Shown here one piece after another: positions 41,111-51,021 of a stretch of DNA of 64,000 bases. The stretch comes from an uncultured Pantoea sp. (GTDB lineage: Bacteria; Pseudomonadota; Gammaproteobacteria; Enterobacterales; Enterobacteriaceae). Position numbers and translations under genes: made by a program. The first letter of the stretch is position 1; every line of letters begins with the position of its first letter. The notes beneath the pieces are model-generated. The model was not told the origin of the DNA, did no database searches, and saw only the letters and a list, made by a program, of their open reading frames with translations. The DNA lies in assembly GCA_913778495.1 (NCBI GenBank), contig CAJYVD010000004.1, positions 170,532-234,531 of the forward strand. Direction: 5' to 3'.

Positions 41111-41194
41111 TTATCGCAGCACGAATGCAGAGATAGCTGAGCGCGGCCAATCGCCATAAAGGTGTGAGTGAACATACAATTCACACGTGGGCAT
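41111..41194 (-). CDS. Possible 27-residue leader peptide upstream of the ABC-F gene
   Basis: A short frame on the same strand as the ABC-F gene, ending 113 bases before its start. AAGGAGG stands 6 bases before the ATG, a stronger site than that of the ABC-F gene itself. The peptide begins MPTCELYVHSHLYGDWPR and ends SAFVLR. Downstream the transcript can fold a CCGG-CTTA-CCGG stem and a CGTCA / TGACG stem. Leader peptides that sense stalled ribosomes are common before antibiotic-responsive ABC-F genes, so attenuation is suggested, but the frame might also be chance. Confidence 0.45.
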   Translation of the reverse strand: MPTCELYVHSHLYGDWPRSAISAFVLR

Positions 41195-41308
41195 AGCGAT
41201 CCTCCTTAGTAATTGTTGATGTTAAACGGTGAGGCGATGATAGATCGCGCAAAAAGGTTAAGCCAGGAGTAAATCACAGCGCCGATGAGCGCTGTGATCT
41301 ATAACGCA

Positions 41309-41836
41309 TTAACGCTGGTTAACCCAAATCAATGCATCTACCGGGAAGCCAAGCGATGTAGCCAGCGCGAGGTAGCGCTGTTTGACGTCGTCAGGCACGG
41401 TTGGCTGGCGCGACAGTAGCCACAGATAACCGCGATTGGGGCCGCTGACAAGGGCGTATTGATAATCATCATCCAGCGCGATGACGTTGTAGCCGCCGTA
41501 AAACGGACCAAAGAAAGAGACTTTCAGGGCGGCGGTTTGGCGATCGCCGGTAAAGTACGCTTTACCTTCGCTCTCGCTCCACGCTTTTTTCTTCACATCG
41601 TATCCGCGATTCACCACGCGGATCCCGCCATCGCTGCGTTCGCTATAGGTCGCGGTGACGTGATCTTTACCGCGCTCGAAACGGTGATCGAGACGCGCAA
41701 TTTCATACCATTTGCCCAGATAGCGGCTGGCATCGAAATGCGTAATGGGCTGAACACCGCGCGGTGGCGTGGGCGATTTACATGCCACCAGCGTGACGGT
41801 TAACGCGGCAACGGCCGCGACAGGCCAGAGTTTCAT
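41309..41836 (-). CDS. blc: Blc, outer-membrane lipoprotein lipocalin
   Basis: 175 residues from the ATG at 41836 (AAGGAG 6-7 bases upstream). Lipobox LVAC gives acylated Cys 19. The lipocalin motif GKWYEIARLDHRFERG, then VNRGYD and the late YLWLLSRQPTVPDD, are as in E. coli Blc, which binds lysophospholipids at the outer membrane. Length and layout are normal. Confidence 0.93.
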   Translation of the reverse strand: MKLWPVAAVAALTVTLVACKSPTPPRGVQPITHFDASRYLGKWYEIARLDHRFERGKDHVTATYSERSDGGIRVVNRGYDVKKKAWSESEGKAYFTGDRQTAALKVSFFGPFYGGYNVIALDDDYQYALVSGPNRGYLWLLSRQPTVPDDVKQRYLALATSLGFPVDALIWVNQR

Positions 41837-41904
41837 TGCTGCTCCTTGTTTTCTCATCCGTTACCTTGCGGTAAGTTTCAACACTGAGTATAGGCAATGG
41901 CAGG

Positions 41905-42606
41905 TTAATCGCGACGATCGTCCGGCTGCGCGGCTGGCGCTTTGTCCGGCTCCGCTGGCACCAGCGGTTCGTCAATCGCCACCGAATGCCCTGATTTGAG
42001 CAGCTGGATATCCATAATGACGTACAGCATGGTGGTGATAAACAGTGAAATAACGCTGCCAATCACGCCGCTGGTGGTGAAGGTGAAAAAGTTGTACATC
42101 ACCACCCAAGTGATGCAAATGAACAGCGCGAGCGCAATATGAATCGCCGACTGCGAATAGTGCGTGGTGCGCGATCCCATACCGTGAATTTGCAGACTGA
42201 GGTTCTCTCCGCTGTATTTTTCCAGCACCCGAATGCTTTGCTCCCAACTGTGCAGGCGACGTGCGCTGCTGCGGTTGGAAAACAGATAAAGCAGAGAGAC
42301 AAACAGACCGGAAAACGCGATCAAGACGGGAACGGCTTCCAGCGCCCAGGCCAGGCTGCGGTGCGTAGAGGCCTGCGGCGTGAGATCCAGCGTCAGCGAT
42401 GCGCCCAGCGCGGTGTAGAGAAAAACAAACAGCGCCAAAAACAGCGCGTTACGCCGCCAGTCAAGATCGGCTTCATGGCGCTTTTGCTGGCGCGCCACGT
42501 CGAGCGCCTGGCGGAGACGCGGTGCGTCGTGGGCAATGTGGTCAAGCGGCTCGCCGAGCAAGCCCTCCAAGAAGGGGCGATCGGCGGGTTCAAGAGGGGT
42601 TTGCAT
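41905..42606 (-). CDS. Hypothetical inner-membrane protein
   Basis: About 233 residues from the ATG at 42606 (AGGA 5-6 bases upstream); the open frame extends to 42717 without support. A charged N-terminal domain (FLEGLLGEPLDHIAHDAPRLRQALDVARQQKRHEADLDWRR) precedes four hydrophobic segments in two pairs, ALFLALFVFLYTALGASL / VPVLIAFSGLFVSLLYLF and IHIALALFICITWVVMY / VIGSVISLFITTMLYVIM. The tail is acidic and Pro-rich. The plan resembles RipA-type octameric membrane proteins, but this is uncertain. Confidence 0.7.
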   Translation of the reverse strand: MQTPLEPADRPFLEGLLGEPLDHIAHDAPRLRQALDVARQQKRHEADLDWRRNALFLALFVFLYTALGASLTLDLTPQASTHRSLAWALEAVPVLIAFSGLFVSLLYLFSNRSSARRLHSWEQSIRVLEKYSGENLSLQIHGMGSRTTHYSQSAIHIALALFICITWVVMYNFFTFTTSGVIGSVISLFITTMLYVIMDIQLLKSGHSVAIDEPLVPAEPDKAPAAQPDDRRD

Positions 42607-42755
42607 ACACATCCTGGTCATAAACAAGTGATGCGTCAGTGTAGCGTAAAATGCCGTTTGAATGCGGGTACGTTTGGCACAGGCAAACGTGATCGAAAAG
42701 GTGTGAATGCTCATCAACCCAAAGCGACAAGGTCAGATCGCCTGGGCCGTAAAAA

Positions 42756-43049
42756 TTAATGCTGCGTGTCGTGCCGCGTTTTATCGCGGTTGCGGAAGAC
42801 ATGCCTGACGTTGTCCATGTCCTTGAGAATAATGGCATCACGGCTGAAAGTTTCGATGCTTTTTCGCACCTCCGCGATGGCGCGCTGGAGCGCGTGTTGG
42901 CGCGAAGGATCGCATTCGTAAGACGCCATGTCATTCAGCTTATTCAGCAGGGCGGAATCAGAGACCGAATCCGTTGCAAGTAATTGCAATACGGCATCGC
43001 CTATAAGGATGTCGGTCAGTCGCTCTTCATCACTTCGATATAAATTCAT
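42756..43049 (-). CDS. Small protein, possible YmgB/AriR-type biofilm/acid-response regulator
   Basis: 97 residues, helical and acidic in the first half (RLTDILIGDAVLQLLATDSVSDSALLNKLNDMAS), with a second helix HALQRAIAEVRKSIETF. Size and the two-helix layout recall the YmgB/AriR connector family, but the match is weak and from memory. The C-terminal tail is charged and His-rich (RDKTRHDTQH). An alternative is an unrelated small cytoplasmic protein. Confidence 0.55.
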   Translation of the reverse strand: MNLYRSDEERLTDILIGDAVLQLLATDSVSDSALLNKLNDMASYECDPSRQHALQRAIAEVRKSIETFSRDAIILKDMDNVRHVFRNRDKTRHDTQH

Positions 43050-43327
43050 TCTCTATGTACCTTTCAACGCTCGTCGAATGTCCTTATCAAGTGCCTTCAT
43101 CCACGCATTTCGCCGCTGGTACGGTGATAATCAACCTGAACAGCAGAGGGGGAAATTATACAAAGCGGCATACTTCGTACAAATATGGCGACATTTCACG
43201 CGTGTTTTTTTAGCAGAAAATGTGAAAAAAGGCTGTGGACGCTATTTCAGACTGCATAACCCTGCAGGGTGAAACAGTGCCCGCTTGCCGGGCCGCAAAA
43301 TACCGTTGGCTCGGCAGCGGGAAGCGA

Positions 43328-45655
43328 TTAACGTCGCGTGCCAGAGCTATCGGCTTGCGTAGCTGTGGTGGGCTCCAGCACCACGGGAATGCTCTTATAG
43401 GCCGGAATGCCACTTTTTGTGTCGTGACTGTCCAGCGGAACCATGACGTTTGCCTCGGGATAATAAGCGGCCACCGAACCTGGCGCCATGTCGTACACCA
43501 CGATGGTGAGATTATCCATTCGCCGCTCGGTGCGATTTCCCTGCGGATCAAGCGCAATCATGTTTACGGTATCACCGACGCGCAGCTGACGGTTCTCGGC
43601 TTCATCGGCGGAGATAAACAGCACATCGCGCCGCCCACTAACGCCGCGGTAGCGATCGTTAAGGCCATACAGCGTCGTATTATACTGATCGTGACTGCGC
43701 AGGGTGGTGAGCACTAAATCGTGACATTGTAACGAGCGCGGGTCCTCATTGATGCCCTCCATTACTTTAAACTGCGCCCGGCCGCTTGGCGTCAACCACT
43801 CACGTTTGGCCGCCGCGTTATATAAATGGAAACCGCCGGGTTGCATCACGCGACGATTGAAGTCTTTAAACGCGGGAAACACCGCTTCAATGGCATCGCG
43901 GATGAAGCTGTAATCGTTGACCATCTTGTCCCAGTTTACCCGCGTGTTTGGCAGCGTGGCCTTTGCCAGCCCGGCGACCAGCGCAGGCTCAGATTTGAGA
44001 TGAGGCGAAACTGGCTTCAGCGCGCCGCGTGAGGCATGCACCATCGACATCGAGTCCTCTACCGTTACGCTCTGCTCACCCGAACCTTGTTCGTCGATCT
44101 CCGTGCGGCCAAGTACCGGAAAAAGATAGCTGTGTTTGGCCATCAACAGATGCGAGCGATTAAGCTTGGTCGCCATGTGCACCACCAGATCCAACTTACG
44201 CATGGCGGCAAAGGTGGCCTGGGGATCGGATATCGCTTCGGCGAGATTTCCGCCCAAGCAGAGTAGCGCTTGAGATTTACCCTCCTGAATCGCTTTGATG
44301 GCCGCCACCGCGCCGTGACCGTGATGCTGAGGCGGTGTAAACCCAAACACCTTTTCCAGGCTGTCCAGCAGGGTTTTGGACGGAATTTCCGTGATCCCTA
44401 CGGTGCGATCGCCTTGTACATTCGAATGGCCACGCAGCGGACAGATGCCCGCGCCGCGCTTGCCAATATTGCCGCGCATGAGGAGCAAATTGGCAATTTG
44501 CTGCACGTTTTGCGTCCCGTATTGGTGCTGGGTGATGCCCATACCGTAACAAATAATGGTGTTCTCAGCCGCCGCGTAGAGACGGGCAATATTCTGAATT
44601 TCCGCTTTGTCCATGCCGGACACTTTCAAGATGTGTGCCCAATCGGTGTTATCCAGATCCTCCTTGAGCGCATCGAATCCCTCGGTGTGCTGCTGAATAA
44701 AGTCCTCATCCAGTACCGGCTTCTCGCCTGCTGCAATCGCGTCCTCGTGCATAGAGAGCAACATTTTCATTACGCCTTTCAGCATCGCCGCATCGCCGCC
44801 CACGCGCACTTTGTAGTAGGTTGAGGCTAACTGGGTGGAACTCATGGAGAGCATTTCAATCGGGCTTTGCGGTGAGGTGAAACGCTCCAGCCCACGCTCG
44901 CGCAGCGGATTGATTGCCACAATGGTGGCACCACGCTTCGCCACATCACGCAGCGTTGCCAGCATACGCGGGTGGTTGGTGCCCGGATTGTGTCCGATGC
45001 ACAGCACCAAATCGCAATGGTCAAAATCGTCGAGCTGAACGGTGCCTTTGCCTACGCCAATGGACTCAGGCAAGCCCACGCTGGTGGGTTCGTGGCACAT
45101 ATTGGAACAATCCGGGAAGTTGTTGGTGCCATATTCCCGTGCAAAGAGCTGCCAGAGAAACGCCGCTTCATTTGACGCTCTGCCCGACGTATAAAATTCC
45201 ACGCTGTCGGGATCGTCGTAGCTGCGCAGCCGTGCGCCGATTTCCGCGAACGCCGTTTCCCATTCGATGGGTTGATAAGTATCGCTCGCGGCATCGTATT
45301 TCATGGGATGGGTCAGGCGGCCTTCGCCCTCAAGCTCGAAAGCGTTACGCTGCCAAAGCTCGGTTACGGTGTGAGTGGCAAAAAATTCCGGCGTGGTGCG
45401 TTTGCTGGTGGCTTCCCAGGAGACCGCCTTCGCCCCGTTTTCGCAGAATTCAAAGGAAGAAGTATGTTGCGGGTCAGGCCAGGCGCAGCCGGGACAATCA
45501 AAGCCCTGGGGCTGGTTAACTTTAAAGAGGGCGATGGCATCTTGTTTTAACGCCATCTGGCGGCGCACCGCGTCAGCAACCGCTTTAAGTGCGCCCCAGC
45601 CACCTGCCGATCCGCCATAGGGGGCAATGCCAATATTACGATTTTGCTCTTTCAT
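43328..45655 (-). CDS. FdhF/YdeP-family molybdopterin oxidoreductase
   Basis: 775 residues. An N-terminal segment with [11 protein letters not shown] and [12 protein letters not shown] is typical of YdeP. The molybdopterin domains follow ([101 protein letters not shown]) and the C-terminal cofactor domain ([20 protein letters not shown]). E. coli YdeP is linked to acid resistance, but its substrate is unknown. The ATG at 45655 is preferred to the GTG one codon earlier. It is divergent from the FAD monooxygenase gene. Confidence 0.88.
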   Translation of the reverse strand: MKEQNRNIGIAPYGGSAGGWGALKAVADAVRRQMALKQDAIALFKVNQPQGFDCPGCAWPDPQHTSSFEFCENGAKAVSWEATSKRTTPEFFATHTVTELWQRNAFELEGEGRLTHPMKYDAASDTYQPIEWETAFAEIGARLRSYDDPDSVEFYTSGRASNEAAFLWQLFAREYGTNNFPDCSNMCHEPTSVGLPESIGVGKGTVQLDDFDHCDLVLCIGHNPGTNHPRMLATLRDVAKRGATIVAINPLRERGLERFTSPQSPIEMLSMSSTQLASTYYKVRVGGDAAMLKGVMKMLLSMHEDAIAAGEKPVLDEDFIQQHTEGFDALKEDLDNTDWAHILKVSGMDKAEIQNIARLYAAAENTIICYGMGITQHQYGTQNVQQIANLLLMRGNIGKRGAGICPLRGHSNVQGDRTVGITEIPSKTLLDSLEKVFGFTPPQHHGHGAVAAIKAIQEGKSQALLCLGGNLAEAISDPQATFAAMRKLDLVVHMATKLNRSHLLMAKHSYLFPVLGRTEIDEQGSGEQSVTVEDSMSMVHASRGALKPVSPHLKSEPALVAGLAKATLPNTRVNWDKMVNDYSFIRDAIEAVFPAFKDFNRRVMQPGGFHLYNAAAKREWLTPSGRAQFKVMEGINEDPRSLQCHDLVLTTLRSHDQYNTTLYGLNDRYRGVSGRRDVLFISADEAENRQLRVGDTVNMIALDPQGNRTERRMDNLTIVVYDMAPGSVAAYYPEANVMVPLDSHDTKSGIPAYKSIPVVLEPTTATQADSSGTRR

Positions 45656-45862
45656 CACGCCTTACCTTGCTGTTTTCGTTCTTTTTAGCCTGGGTCAGGC
45701 TGCGGGGTTCGCAAGCGCAGGGGTAGCTGTGAAGCGTTTTTATCTTTGCAGAATGTTACGGCGCTGCCGACGAATCGCGCGTTCACGGCAAACGTCTTTC
45801 AGGGCGACGATGGGATGCGCTATAACAAAGCAGATAATTATTCTGCACAAAACGAGGTTTGT

Positions 45863-47068
45863 ATGACGTTAAAGCAAGGCGCCACGCACAGCGCTGACTG
45901 CTGCATTGTGGGCGCCGGTCCGGCAGGATTAATGTTGGCGTATCTGCTGGTCCGCGCGGGACTGCGCGTGACGGTAATTGAAAAGCACGCGGATTTTTTA
46001 CGCGACTTTCGCGGCGATACCATTCACCCGTCAACGCTTGAAATCATGCACCAGCTGGGCCTGCTGGAGGCGTTACTCACGCTGCCGCATCAGCGGGTCG
46101 AAAAGCTGGAGGCGGAGATCGGCGGGCAGAAGATCACCATGGCGGATTTTTCTCGCCTGCCGGTTACGTGTCGCTTTATCGCTTTTATGCCCCAGTGGGA
46201 CTTCCTCACTTTTCTGGCCGAGAAGGCCGCCGCCTTTCCGGGCTTCACGCTGATGCAATCCACGCGCTTCGAGCAGCTGGTGTATGACAACAACGTGCTA
46301 AGCGGCGTAGAAGTAAAACACGGCAGCGACACGCTGACGGTACGCACGCGTTTGGTCATCGGGGCCGATGGCCGCCATTCACGGGTGCGCGACGCGGCAG
46401 GCTTCACCAGCCAAAGTTTTGGCGCACCGCGTGATGTGGTGTGGTTCCGGCTGAGCAAGCAAAGCGGCGATCCGCGCCTGGGCGTGGGCCACAACGGACC
46501 GAAGCAGAATATGATTTTGATCGATCGCGATGACTACTGGCAGTGCGGTTATAGCATCGAAAAAGGCCAGTTCGAGGTGCTCAAAGCGGCTGGCTTACCG
46601 GCCTTCAAAGCGGCATTGGCTGAGGCCCTGCCGTTTAAGCCCGAAAGGCTGGAGGAAGTGGATGAGTGGGACAAGCTTAAACTGCTGTCGATCCGCATCG
46701 ATCGCCTGGACGCGTGGATGAAGCCGGGCATTTTATGTATCGGGGATGCCGCGCACGCGATGTCGCCTATTGGTGGCGTGGGCGTGAATCTGGCCATTCA
46801 GGATGCGGTGGCAGCGGCCAATGTGCTTATCCGCCCGCTCCAACGCGGCGAGGTTACGCTGCGCGATCTGCAGCGGGTGCAGAAGCGTCGACAATTCCCG
46901 ACCGTGGCCACGCAATTTTTGCAGATCAAAATGAGCGGGCGTAAACGTCAAGGGCGCCCGTCCGGTAAAATGCCGAAGATGATTGGGCGTATGCCGTTTT
47001 TGCGCCATCTGTTTGGCCGTTTAATTGGGCTGGGCTTTCGCACCGAGCGGCCAAAATATCTCAAGTGA
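45863..47068 (+). CDS. FAD-dependent monooxygenase (PHBH-like aromatic hydroxylase family)
   Basis: 401 residues from the ATG at 45863, with GAGG 6 bases upstream; an open extension to 45746 is not supported. CCIVGAGPAGLMLAYLLVRAG (about 12-32) binds the FAD ADP part, LVIGADGRHSRVRDAAG is the DG motif, and ILCIGDAAHAMSPIGGVGVNLAIQDA the second FAD motif. Group A flavin monooxygenases hydroxylate aromatics or related compounds with NAD(P)H. The substrate is unknown. The C-terminal end is basic (MSGRKRQGRPSGKMPK), which is unusual. Confidence 0.88.
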   Translation: MTLKQGATHSADCCIVGAGPAGLMLAYLLVRAGLRVTVIEKHADFLRDFRGDTIHPSTLEIMHQLGLLEALLTLPHQRVEKLEAEIGGQKITMADFSRLPVTCRFIAFMPQWDFLTFLAEKAAAFPGFTLMQSTRFEQLVYDNNVLSGVEVKHGSDTLTVRTRLVIGADGRHSRVRDAAGFTSQSFGAPRDVVWFRLSKQSGDPRLGVGHNGPKQNMILIDRDDYWQCGYSIEKGQFEVLKAAGLPAFKAALAEALPFKPERLEEVDEWDKLKLLSIRIDRLDAWMKPGILCIGDAAHAMSPIGGVGVNLAIQDAVAAANVLIRPLQRGEVTLRDLQRVQKRRQFPTVATQFLQIKMSGRKRQGRPSGKMPKMIGRMPFLRHLFGRLIGLGFRTERPKYLK

Positions 47069-47108
47069 AGGTGAGCGGCAGGCGGGTGATAGACGCCTGC
47101 CTGCGCGA

Positions 47109-47570
47109 TCAATGACGTAAACGATAAATATCGGCGAAATAAAGAAACCCTTTTTTTTCACGCTGGGCGGCGAGTCGCGCTTTCTCTTGATCGGTCAGCA
47201 GCGGTTCCGACATCAAACGATCAATAAACGTATCATCCACGTGCACTTCCATAAACCAATCTCCGGTATAGCAATTTTTAAGGGCGCCTTTATCGATGTC
47301 TTTTGCCCGGTATGCAGGATTAATATGGAAAAAAAAGAAAAAATTACACACGGCAAAAAGTACCCCGCACACCACATACTCCGTCATACCGAATGAGTCC
47401 GAATAGATCAGCAGCGCCATGGTCAAGATAAACAGTACCCACATGAGCCCAAATAAGCCGGGATACTGTTTTATAAAAGAGGTGTCAAAATAGGGCCGGT
47501 CGTTACGCTTTTCTGCGAGATTAATTCTATCCAACTCAGCTTGTAAAACATCATCCAGGGTATTACGCAT
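47109..47570 (-). CDS. ylaC: YlaC-family inner-membrane protein
   Basis: 153 residues with two membrane segments (GLFGLMWVLFILTMALLIYS and YVVCGVLFAVCNFFFFFHI). EKRNDRPYFDTSFIKQYPGLF corresponds to a segment of E. coli YlaC ([21 protein letters not shown]), and the later AKDIDKGALKNCYTGDWF to its EDID..VCYNGEWY region. Function is unknown in E. coli. The gene is convergent with the monooxygenase gene. Confidence 0.85.
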   Translation of the reverse strand: MRNTLDDVLQAELDRINLAEKRNDRPYFDTSFIKQYPGLFGLMWVLFILTMALLIYSDSFGMTEYVVCGVLFAVCNFFFFFHINPAYRAKDIDKGALKNCYTGDWFMEVHVDDTFIDRLMSEPLLTDQEKARLAAQREKKGFLYFADIYRLRH

Positions 47571-47639
47571 GTTAACGCCTCGGTTATTCCATCCTTAATG
47601 TGCGACGCCGTAAGTTTAACAGAACTTACCCCGGCGCCA

Positions 47640-48545
47640 TTATGCTGACGTCTCGCTGCGCAGCGGCGGTGCGGTTCGCGTCGACCACCAGCAGAGCAGC
47701 GAGCCCACGCTTACCATCGCCGTTCCCTGCCAGAATGAAAATGACAGCGGCGTCTGTAGCATCACAGCGGCCAGCAGCGCTGAGAGCACCGGAATGAAAT
47801 AAGACGCAGCGGCCAACAGCGTAACGTTACCGTGCAGGATGCCGGTGTTCCAGGCGGCATAGCCGCCGCCCATCGCCAGCGCGGCGAAGGCTAAACAGAT
47901 CCACGTGCGCGGCGAGGGCGCAACGAGAGGTTGGGGCGAGAGCAGAAAGAGGAGCCATAGAGCCAAGGCGGTCAGCGCAAAAAACAGCGTGATGCCGTTG
48001 CAGCCCTGCGCCATTTTTTTCGTTACCACGCAGTAGATGGCCCAGATCATTGCGCCGCACAACGCCAGCCCGAAGCTCAACGGGTTATCCATGACATTTT
48101 TGGACATGTCGTGCCAGGAGAGCCCACGATCAGCGGCCAGCACGCGACAAATACCGAGCACCGCAAGCAGCAGCCCGGGAATCATTAACAGACTCACTTT
48201 TTGCCGATAAACCAACACGGTCAGCCCGATAGTCATACCCGGCCACAGGTAATTGACCATGCCCACTTCAATCGCCTGTTGGGGAGTGTGCGTAAAGCCG
48301 AGCGACAGCGACAAACAGAGTTCATACAGCACGAACAGCGTGCTGCCCAGCACCAGATAGGCACGAGGGAAAGCCTTCAGCTTGGGTAGACCCACGGTGA
48401 ACGCCAGAATAACGGCGCTGGCGCTATAGATCAGCGCGGCACCGGCAACGGGACCAACGCCGTCGCTGACGCTTTTAATCAATCCCACAATGCTGCTCCA
48501 GAGAAAAATGGCGAACAGTCCCTTTAGGGTAGCGCGTCGCTGCAT
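47640..48545 (-). CDS. yddG: YddG, aromatic amino acid exporter (DMT superfamily)
   Basis: 301 residues, ten transmembrane segments in two EamA-type repeats. KGLFAIFLWSSIVGLIKSVSDGVGPVAGAALIYS, QAIEVGMVNYLWPGMTI, KMAQGCNGITLFF and AAWNTGILHGNVTLLAAASYFIPVLSALLAA match E. coli YddG closely. YddG exports Phe, Tyr, Trp and other aromatics such as paraquat through the inner membrane. Length is normal. Confidence 0.93.
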   Translation of the reverse strand: MQRRATLKGLFAIFLWSSIVGLIKSVSDGVGPVAGAALIYSASAVILAFTVGLPKLKAFPRAYLVLGSTLFVLYELCLSLSLGFTHTPQQAIEVGMVNYLWPGMTIGLTVLVYRQKVSLLMIPGLLLAVLGICRVLAADRGLSWHDMSKNVMDNPLSFGLALCGAMIWAIYCVVTKKMAQGCNGITLFFALTALALWLLFLLSPQPLVAPSPRTWICLAFAALAMGGGYAAWNTGILHGNVTLLAAASYFIPVLSALLAAVMLQTPLSFSFWQGTAMVSVGSLLCWWSTRTAPPLRSETSA

Positions 48546-48879
48546 GCTGATGATTCCTTTTGATTTTTGTTCAGAACCGCCGCTTCACTGCGACGGAATG
48601 TGCCTATTAAGCTCGTCAGCGCGCGGCCATCGGTGCATTCACCGTTTGGGATAAGCAGAGCGCCCGCTGGCGATTCAACGCGCATATCAGCCTAACGTAA
48701 TGCGTTGCAGGTTGATTTCTTAGCATGATGCCAACGTTAAGTTAATTTTAATCTTCGCCGGGTAAAGTGGCTCCAGATTTAACCGAGGTTAAACATAATC
48801 AGTATCCGCTCGCTGCTACAGAACTTCAGACAAAAGTCTGCGTCTGACTCGCAGTGCGTTATCCTGCTGGAGTGCCCTT
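48546..48879. other. Intergenic region between divergent genes
   Basis: About 330 bases holding the promoters of yddG (left) and of the HdeD-like fusion gene (right). AT-rich stretch 48715-48765 precedes the latter. No gene, operator or strong palindrome was recognised. Confidence 0.4.
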
Positions 48880-50235
48880 TTGTTAAGACTACTTTTTTTA
48901 CTGATGGGCGGCCCGGTGCTGCGAAAACTCGGCCCCTGGCTGATGGCGCTGGGTTTTCTGAGCGCATCAGCGAGCCTTGGCATCGCATCTGACCTGCTAC
49001 AGCACGGTAATTTGTCGTTTCCGCTGCACGTTCTGGCGGTCTTCTTGACCATTGAGGGGCTGGCAGAGGCGTTGAGCGCCATTTACTCGCCTTCGGGCAT
49101 TGCCTGGCCGCTGCTGGCTAAATCGGCGATGCTGATGTTGTTCAGCGCGGCAGTGTATTTGGCGCCCCACGATAGCAGCTTGCCCATTTTAATGGTGTTT
49201 GCGCTGATCTTTTTACTCGACGGCGGGTTTCGCATTATCGCCTGTTGCCTTATTCGCTGTCGCCGCTGGCATCACAAGCTGACGTTGGGCATCGCGGAGA
49301 TGCTGCTGTGTGTGATGATCGCGACCCGCTGGCCGTTACCGCCTCACGTTATTGTGCCGCTGTGCTTCGCGTTTTTGCTCGCCGGTTGGGCGCTGACGCT
49401 GTTGAGTATGGCGCAGCAAATCCGCAATTTACCTGAACACAGCAGCGTGGCCGCGCTGCCGCTCTTCACGCGCAAAGGGCTGCGCGCGCCGCACGGTTTC
49501 GACTATGTGCATCCGCCGCTGGCCGATCAAGCCGCGAGCACGCCGCTCAACATCTTTGTCTGGACACCGCTGGGGTCGGGGGCCGTGCGTGGCCGTCGAC
49601 CATGGTTTGACCGTTGGGTCGCGGCCATCGATCATCACGGCAACGTTTCCACGGGTCATACTTCGCTTGAGATGGGCGATGAACTCTATATCAGCTTCTA
49701 TCCGGTCAACGATGTGTCGATCAACCTGCGGGGCTTTCTGCAAACGCTGCGGGGCAGAGAAGAGTTTGACGTAGCGGGTTTTCACCGTGTCTCGTTAGAG
49801 CAAGAGATCAAAGCGCTTTACCGCCCGGACAAGCGCTTTAGCTTTCTGCAGTACAATCAGGTCGCACTGCGTAATTTCTGGTTAAGCAACGCCTCGGATA
49901 CCCGCTACAACCTGACGTCGCGCAACTGCTCAACCCATGTGATTCAGGCGCTGGATGTGGCCACTGAAGGGGTACTCGGAACGCAGGGATTAAAGGGGTT
50001 TCGGGTGCTGTTCAACCCCGATTTTTGGTTATTAAGCCTGATTCGCAGCCGCGCAGAAGGCATGACGTGGACGCCAGGCTTGGTGATGGACTACTGCATG
50101 CTGCTGCGGCGCGTCATGGAAGCCGCAGGCGGCCGTGGTCGCTACGGCAGAACCTTGGGCTGGTTGAACAGGACCATCAAGCGGCGCTGGCTCACGCAGG
50201 GCACGGCGCAGCGGTCGGCCGAGAACGCCAAGTGA
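48880..50235 (+). CDS. HdeD-like membrane domain fused to a permuted papain-like (NlpC/P60-superfamily) domain
   Basis: 451 residues, TTG start with GGAG 8 bases upstream (ATG at 48904 is an alternative). Residues 1-180 hold six hydrophobic helices in the HdeD pattern (PWLMALGFLSASASLGIA, VLAVFLTIEGLAEALSAIY, ILMVFALIFLLDGGFRIIACCLI). The soluble part has His 260 in HHGNVSTGHTSLEMGDELYISFYP and Cys 350 in YNLTSRNCSTHVIQALD. His before Cys is the order of circularly permuted papain-fold enzymes (LRAT/YiiX/PPPDE-like), which act on peptides or lipid amides. Function is not known; enzymatic activity is inferred from these residues. Confidence 0.7.
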   Translation: MLRLLFLLMGGPVLRKLGPWLMALGFLSASASLGIASDLLQHGNLSFPLHVLAVFLTIEGLAEALSAIYSPSGIAWPLLAKSAMLMLFSAAVYLAPHDSSLPILMVFALIFLLDGGFRIIACCLIRCRRWHHKLTLGIAEMLLCVMIATRWPLPPHVIVPLCFAFLLAGWALTLLSMAQQIRNLPEHSSVAALPLFTRKGLRAPHGFDYVHPPLADQAASTPLNIFVWTPLGSGAVRGRRPWFDRWVAAIDHHGNVSTGHTSLEMGDELYISFYPVNDVSINLRGFLQTLRGREEFDVAGFHRVSLEQEIKALYRPDKRFSFLQYNQVALRNFWLSNASDTRYNLTSRNCSTHVIQALDVATEGVLGTQGLKGFRVLFNPDFWLLSLIRSRAEGMTWTPGLVMDYCMLLRRVMEAAGGRGRYGRTLGWLNRTIKRRWLTQGTAQRSAENAK

Positions 50236-50385
50236 TGCCTCGCCTCTGAGTGCTCTGACGCAGGGAGGACAAGGGCTCATGGCGTCTGATACTATACGCG
50301 CGCGGCAGCGCGCAGTGGCGCCGCATTTCCCTTTAAAACGCGGTCAGGTGACAAGAACTGACGCGAGTCTGGAGTCAGAGCGGTA

Positions 50386-51021
50386 ATGTTGCACGATGTA
50401 GGAATCATTAATTTATGGACGTTTTTGGCCGGTGCGCTGGTCATTATCTTGCTGCCGGGACCGAATAGCCTGTATGTGCTGCGAACCGGCATGAGCCGAG
50501 GCCCTCGCGCTGCGTCGCGCGCCATCGCGGGCGTGCTGCTCGGGGATATCTTCCTGATTATCCTTGCCTGGGCGGGCGTCGCCACCCTGATTCGCACCAG
50601 CCCGACGCTTTTTATGGTGGTGAAATACTTGGGCGCGCTTTTCCTTCTTTATCTTGGCGCGAAGATCATTTTAGCGGCCTTCCGCCAGCAGCGTCAGACA
50701 TCCGAGCAAGAGGTCAAAGAAGAGAATTACTTCGTGCGCGCCATTCTACTGGGCTTTACCAATCCCAAGGCCATCTTGTTTTACGTGTCATTTTTCATTC
50801 AGTTCATTGACCCTAACGTCACCCATACGGGACCGGCTTTTGCCGTGCTGGGCGCGATGATTCAAATGATCAGTCTGAGTTATTACACGACGTTGCTGTT
50901 TGCTGGCAGCCTGATGGTACGCTTTTTGCGCCATCGCACCCGTCTCGTCAAGCTGGCGAACATGCTCACGGGCATGTTGTTCTTTGGCTTCGCCGTGCGT
51001 CTCGTAAGCGCACAGAGTTAA
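50386..51021 (+). CDS. leuE: LeuE, leucine exporter (LysE/RhtB family)
   Basis: 211 residues with six transmembrane segments. INLWTFLAGALVIILLPGPNSLYVLRTGMSRG, GVLLGDIFLIILAWAGVATLIRTSPTLF, YLGALFLLYLGAKI, GFTNPKAILFYVSFFIQFIDPN and the C-terminal ARL-like FGFAVRLVSAQS follow E. coli LeuE. It exports leucine and related amino acids. No regulator is adjacent. Confidence 0.92.
   Translation: MLHDVGIINLWTFLAGALVIILLPGPNSLYVLRTGMSRGPRAASRAIAGVLLGDIFLIILAWAGVATLIRTSPTLFMVVKYLGALFLLYLGAKIILAAFRQQRQTSEQEVKEENYFVRAILLGFTNPKAILFYVSFFIQFIDPNVTHTGPAFAVLGAMIQMISLSYYTTLLFAGSLMVRFLRHRTRLVKLANMLTGMLFFGFAVRLVSAQS

Noticed and set aside
50665-50680. KorB half-site-like TTTTAGCGGCC inside leuE
   Set aside because: Only one half of the operator is present, it lies in coding sequence far from the island, and such 8-9 base matches are expected by chance.
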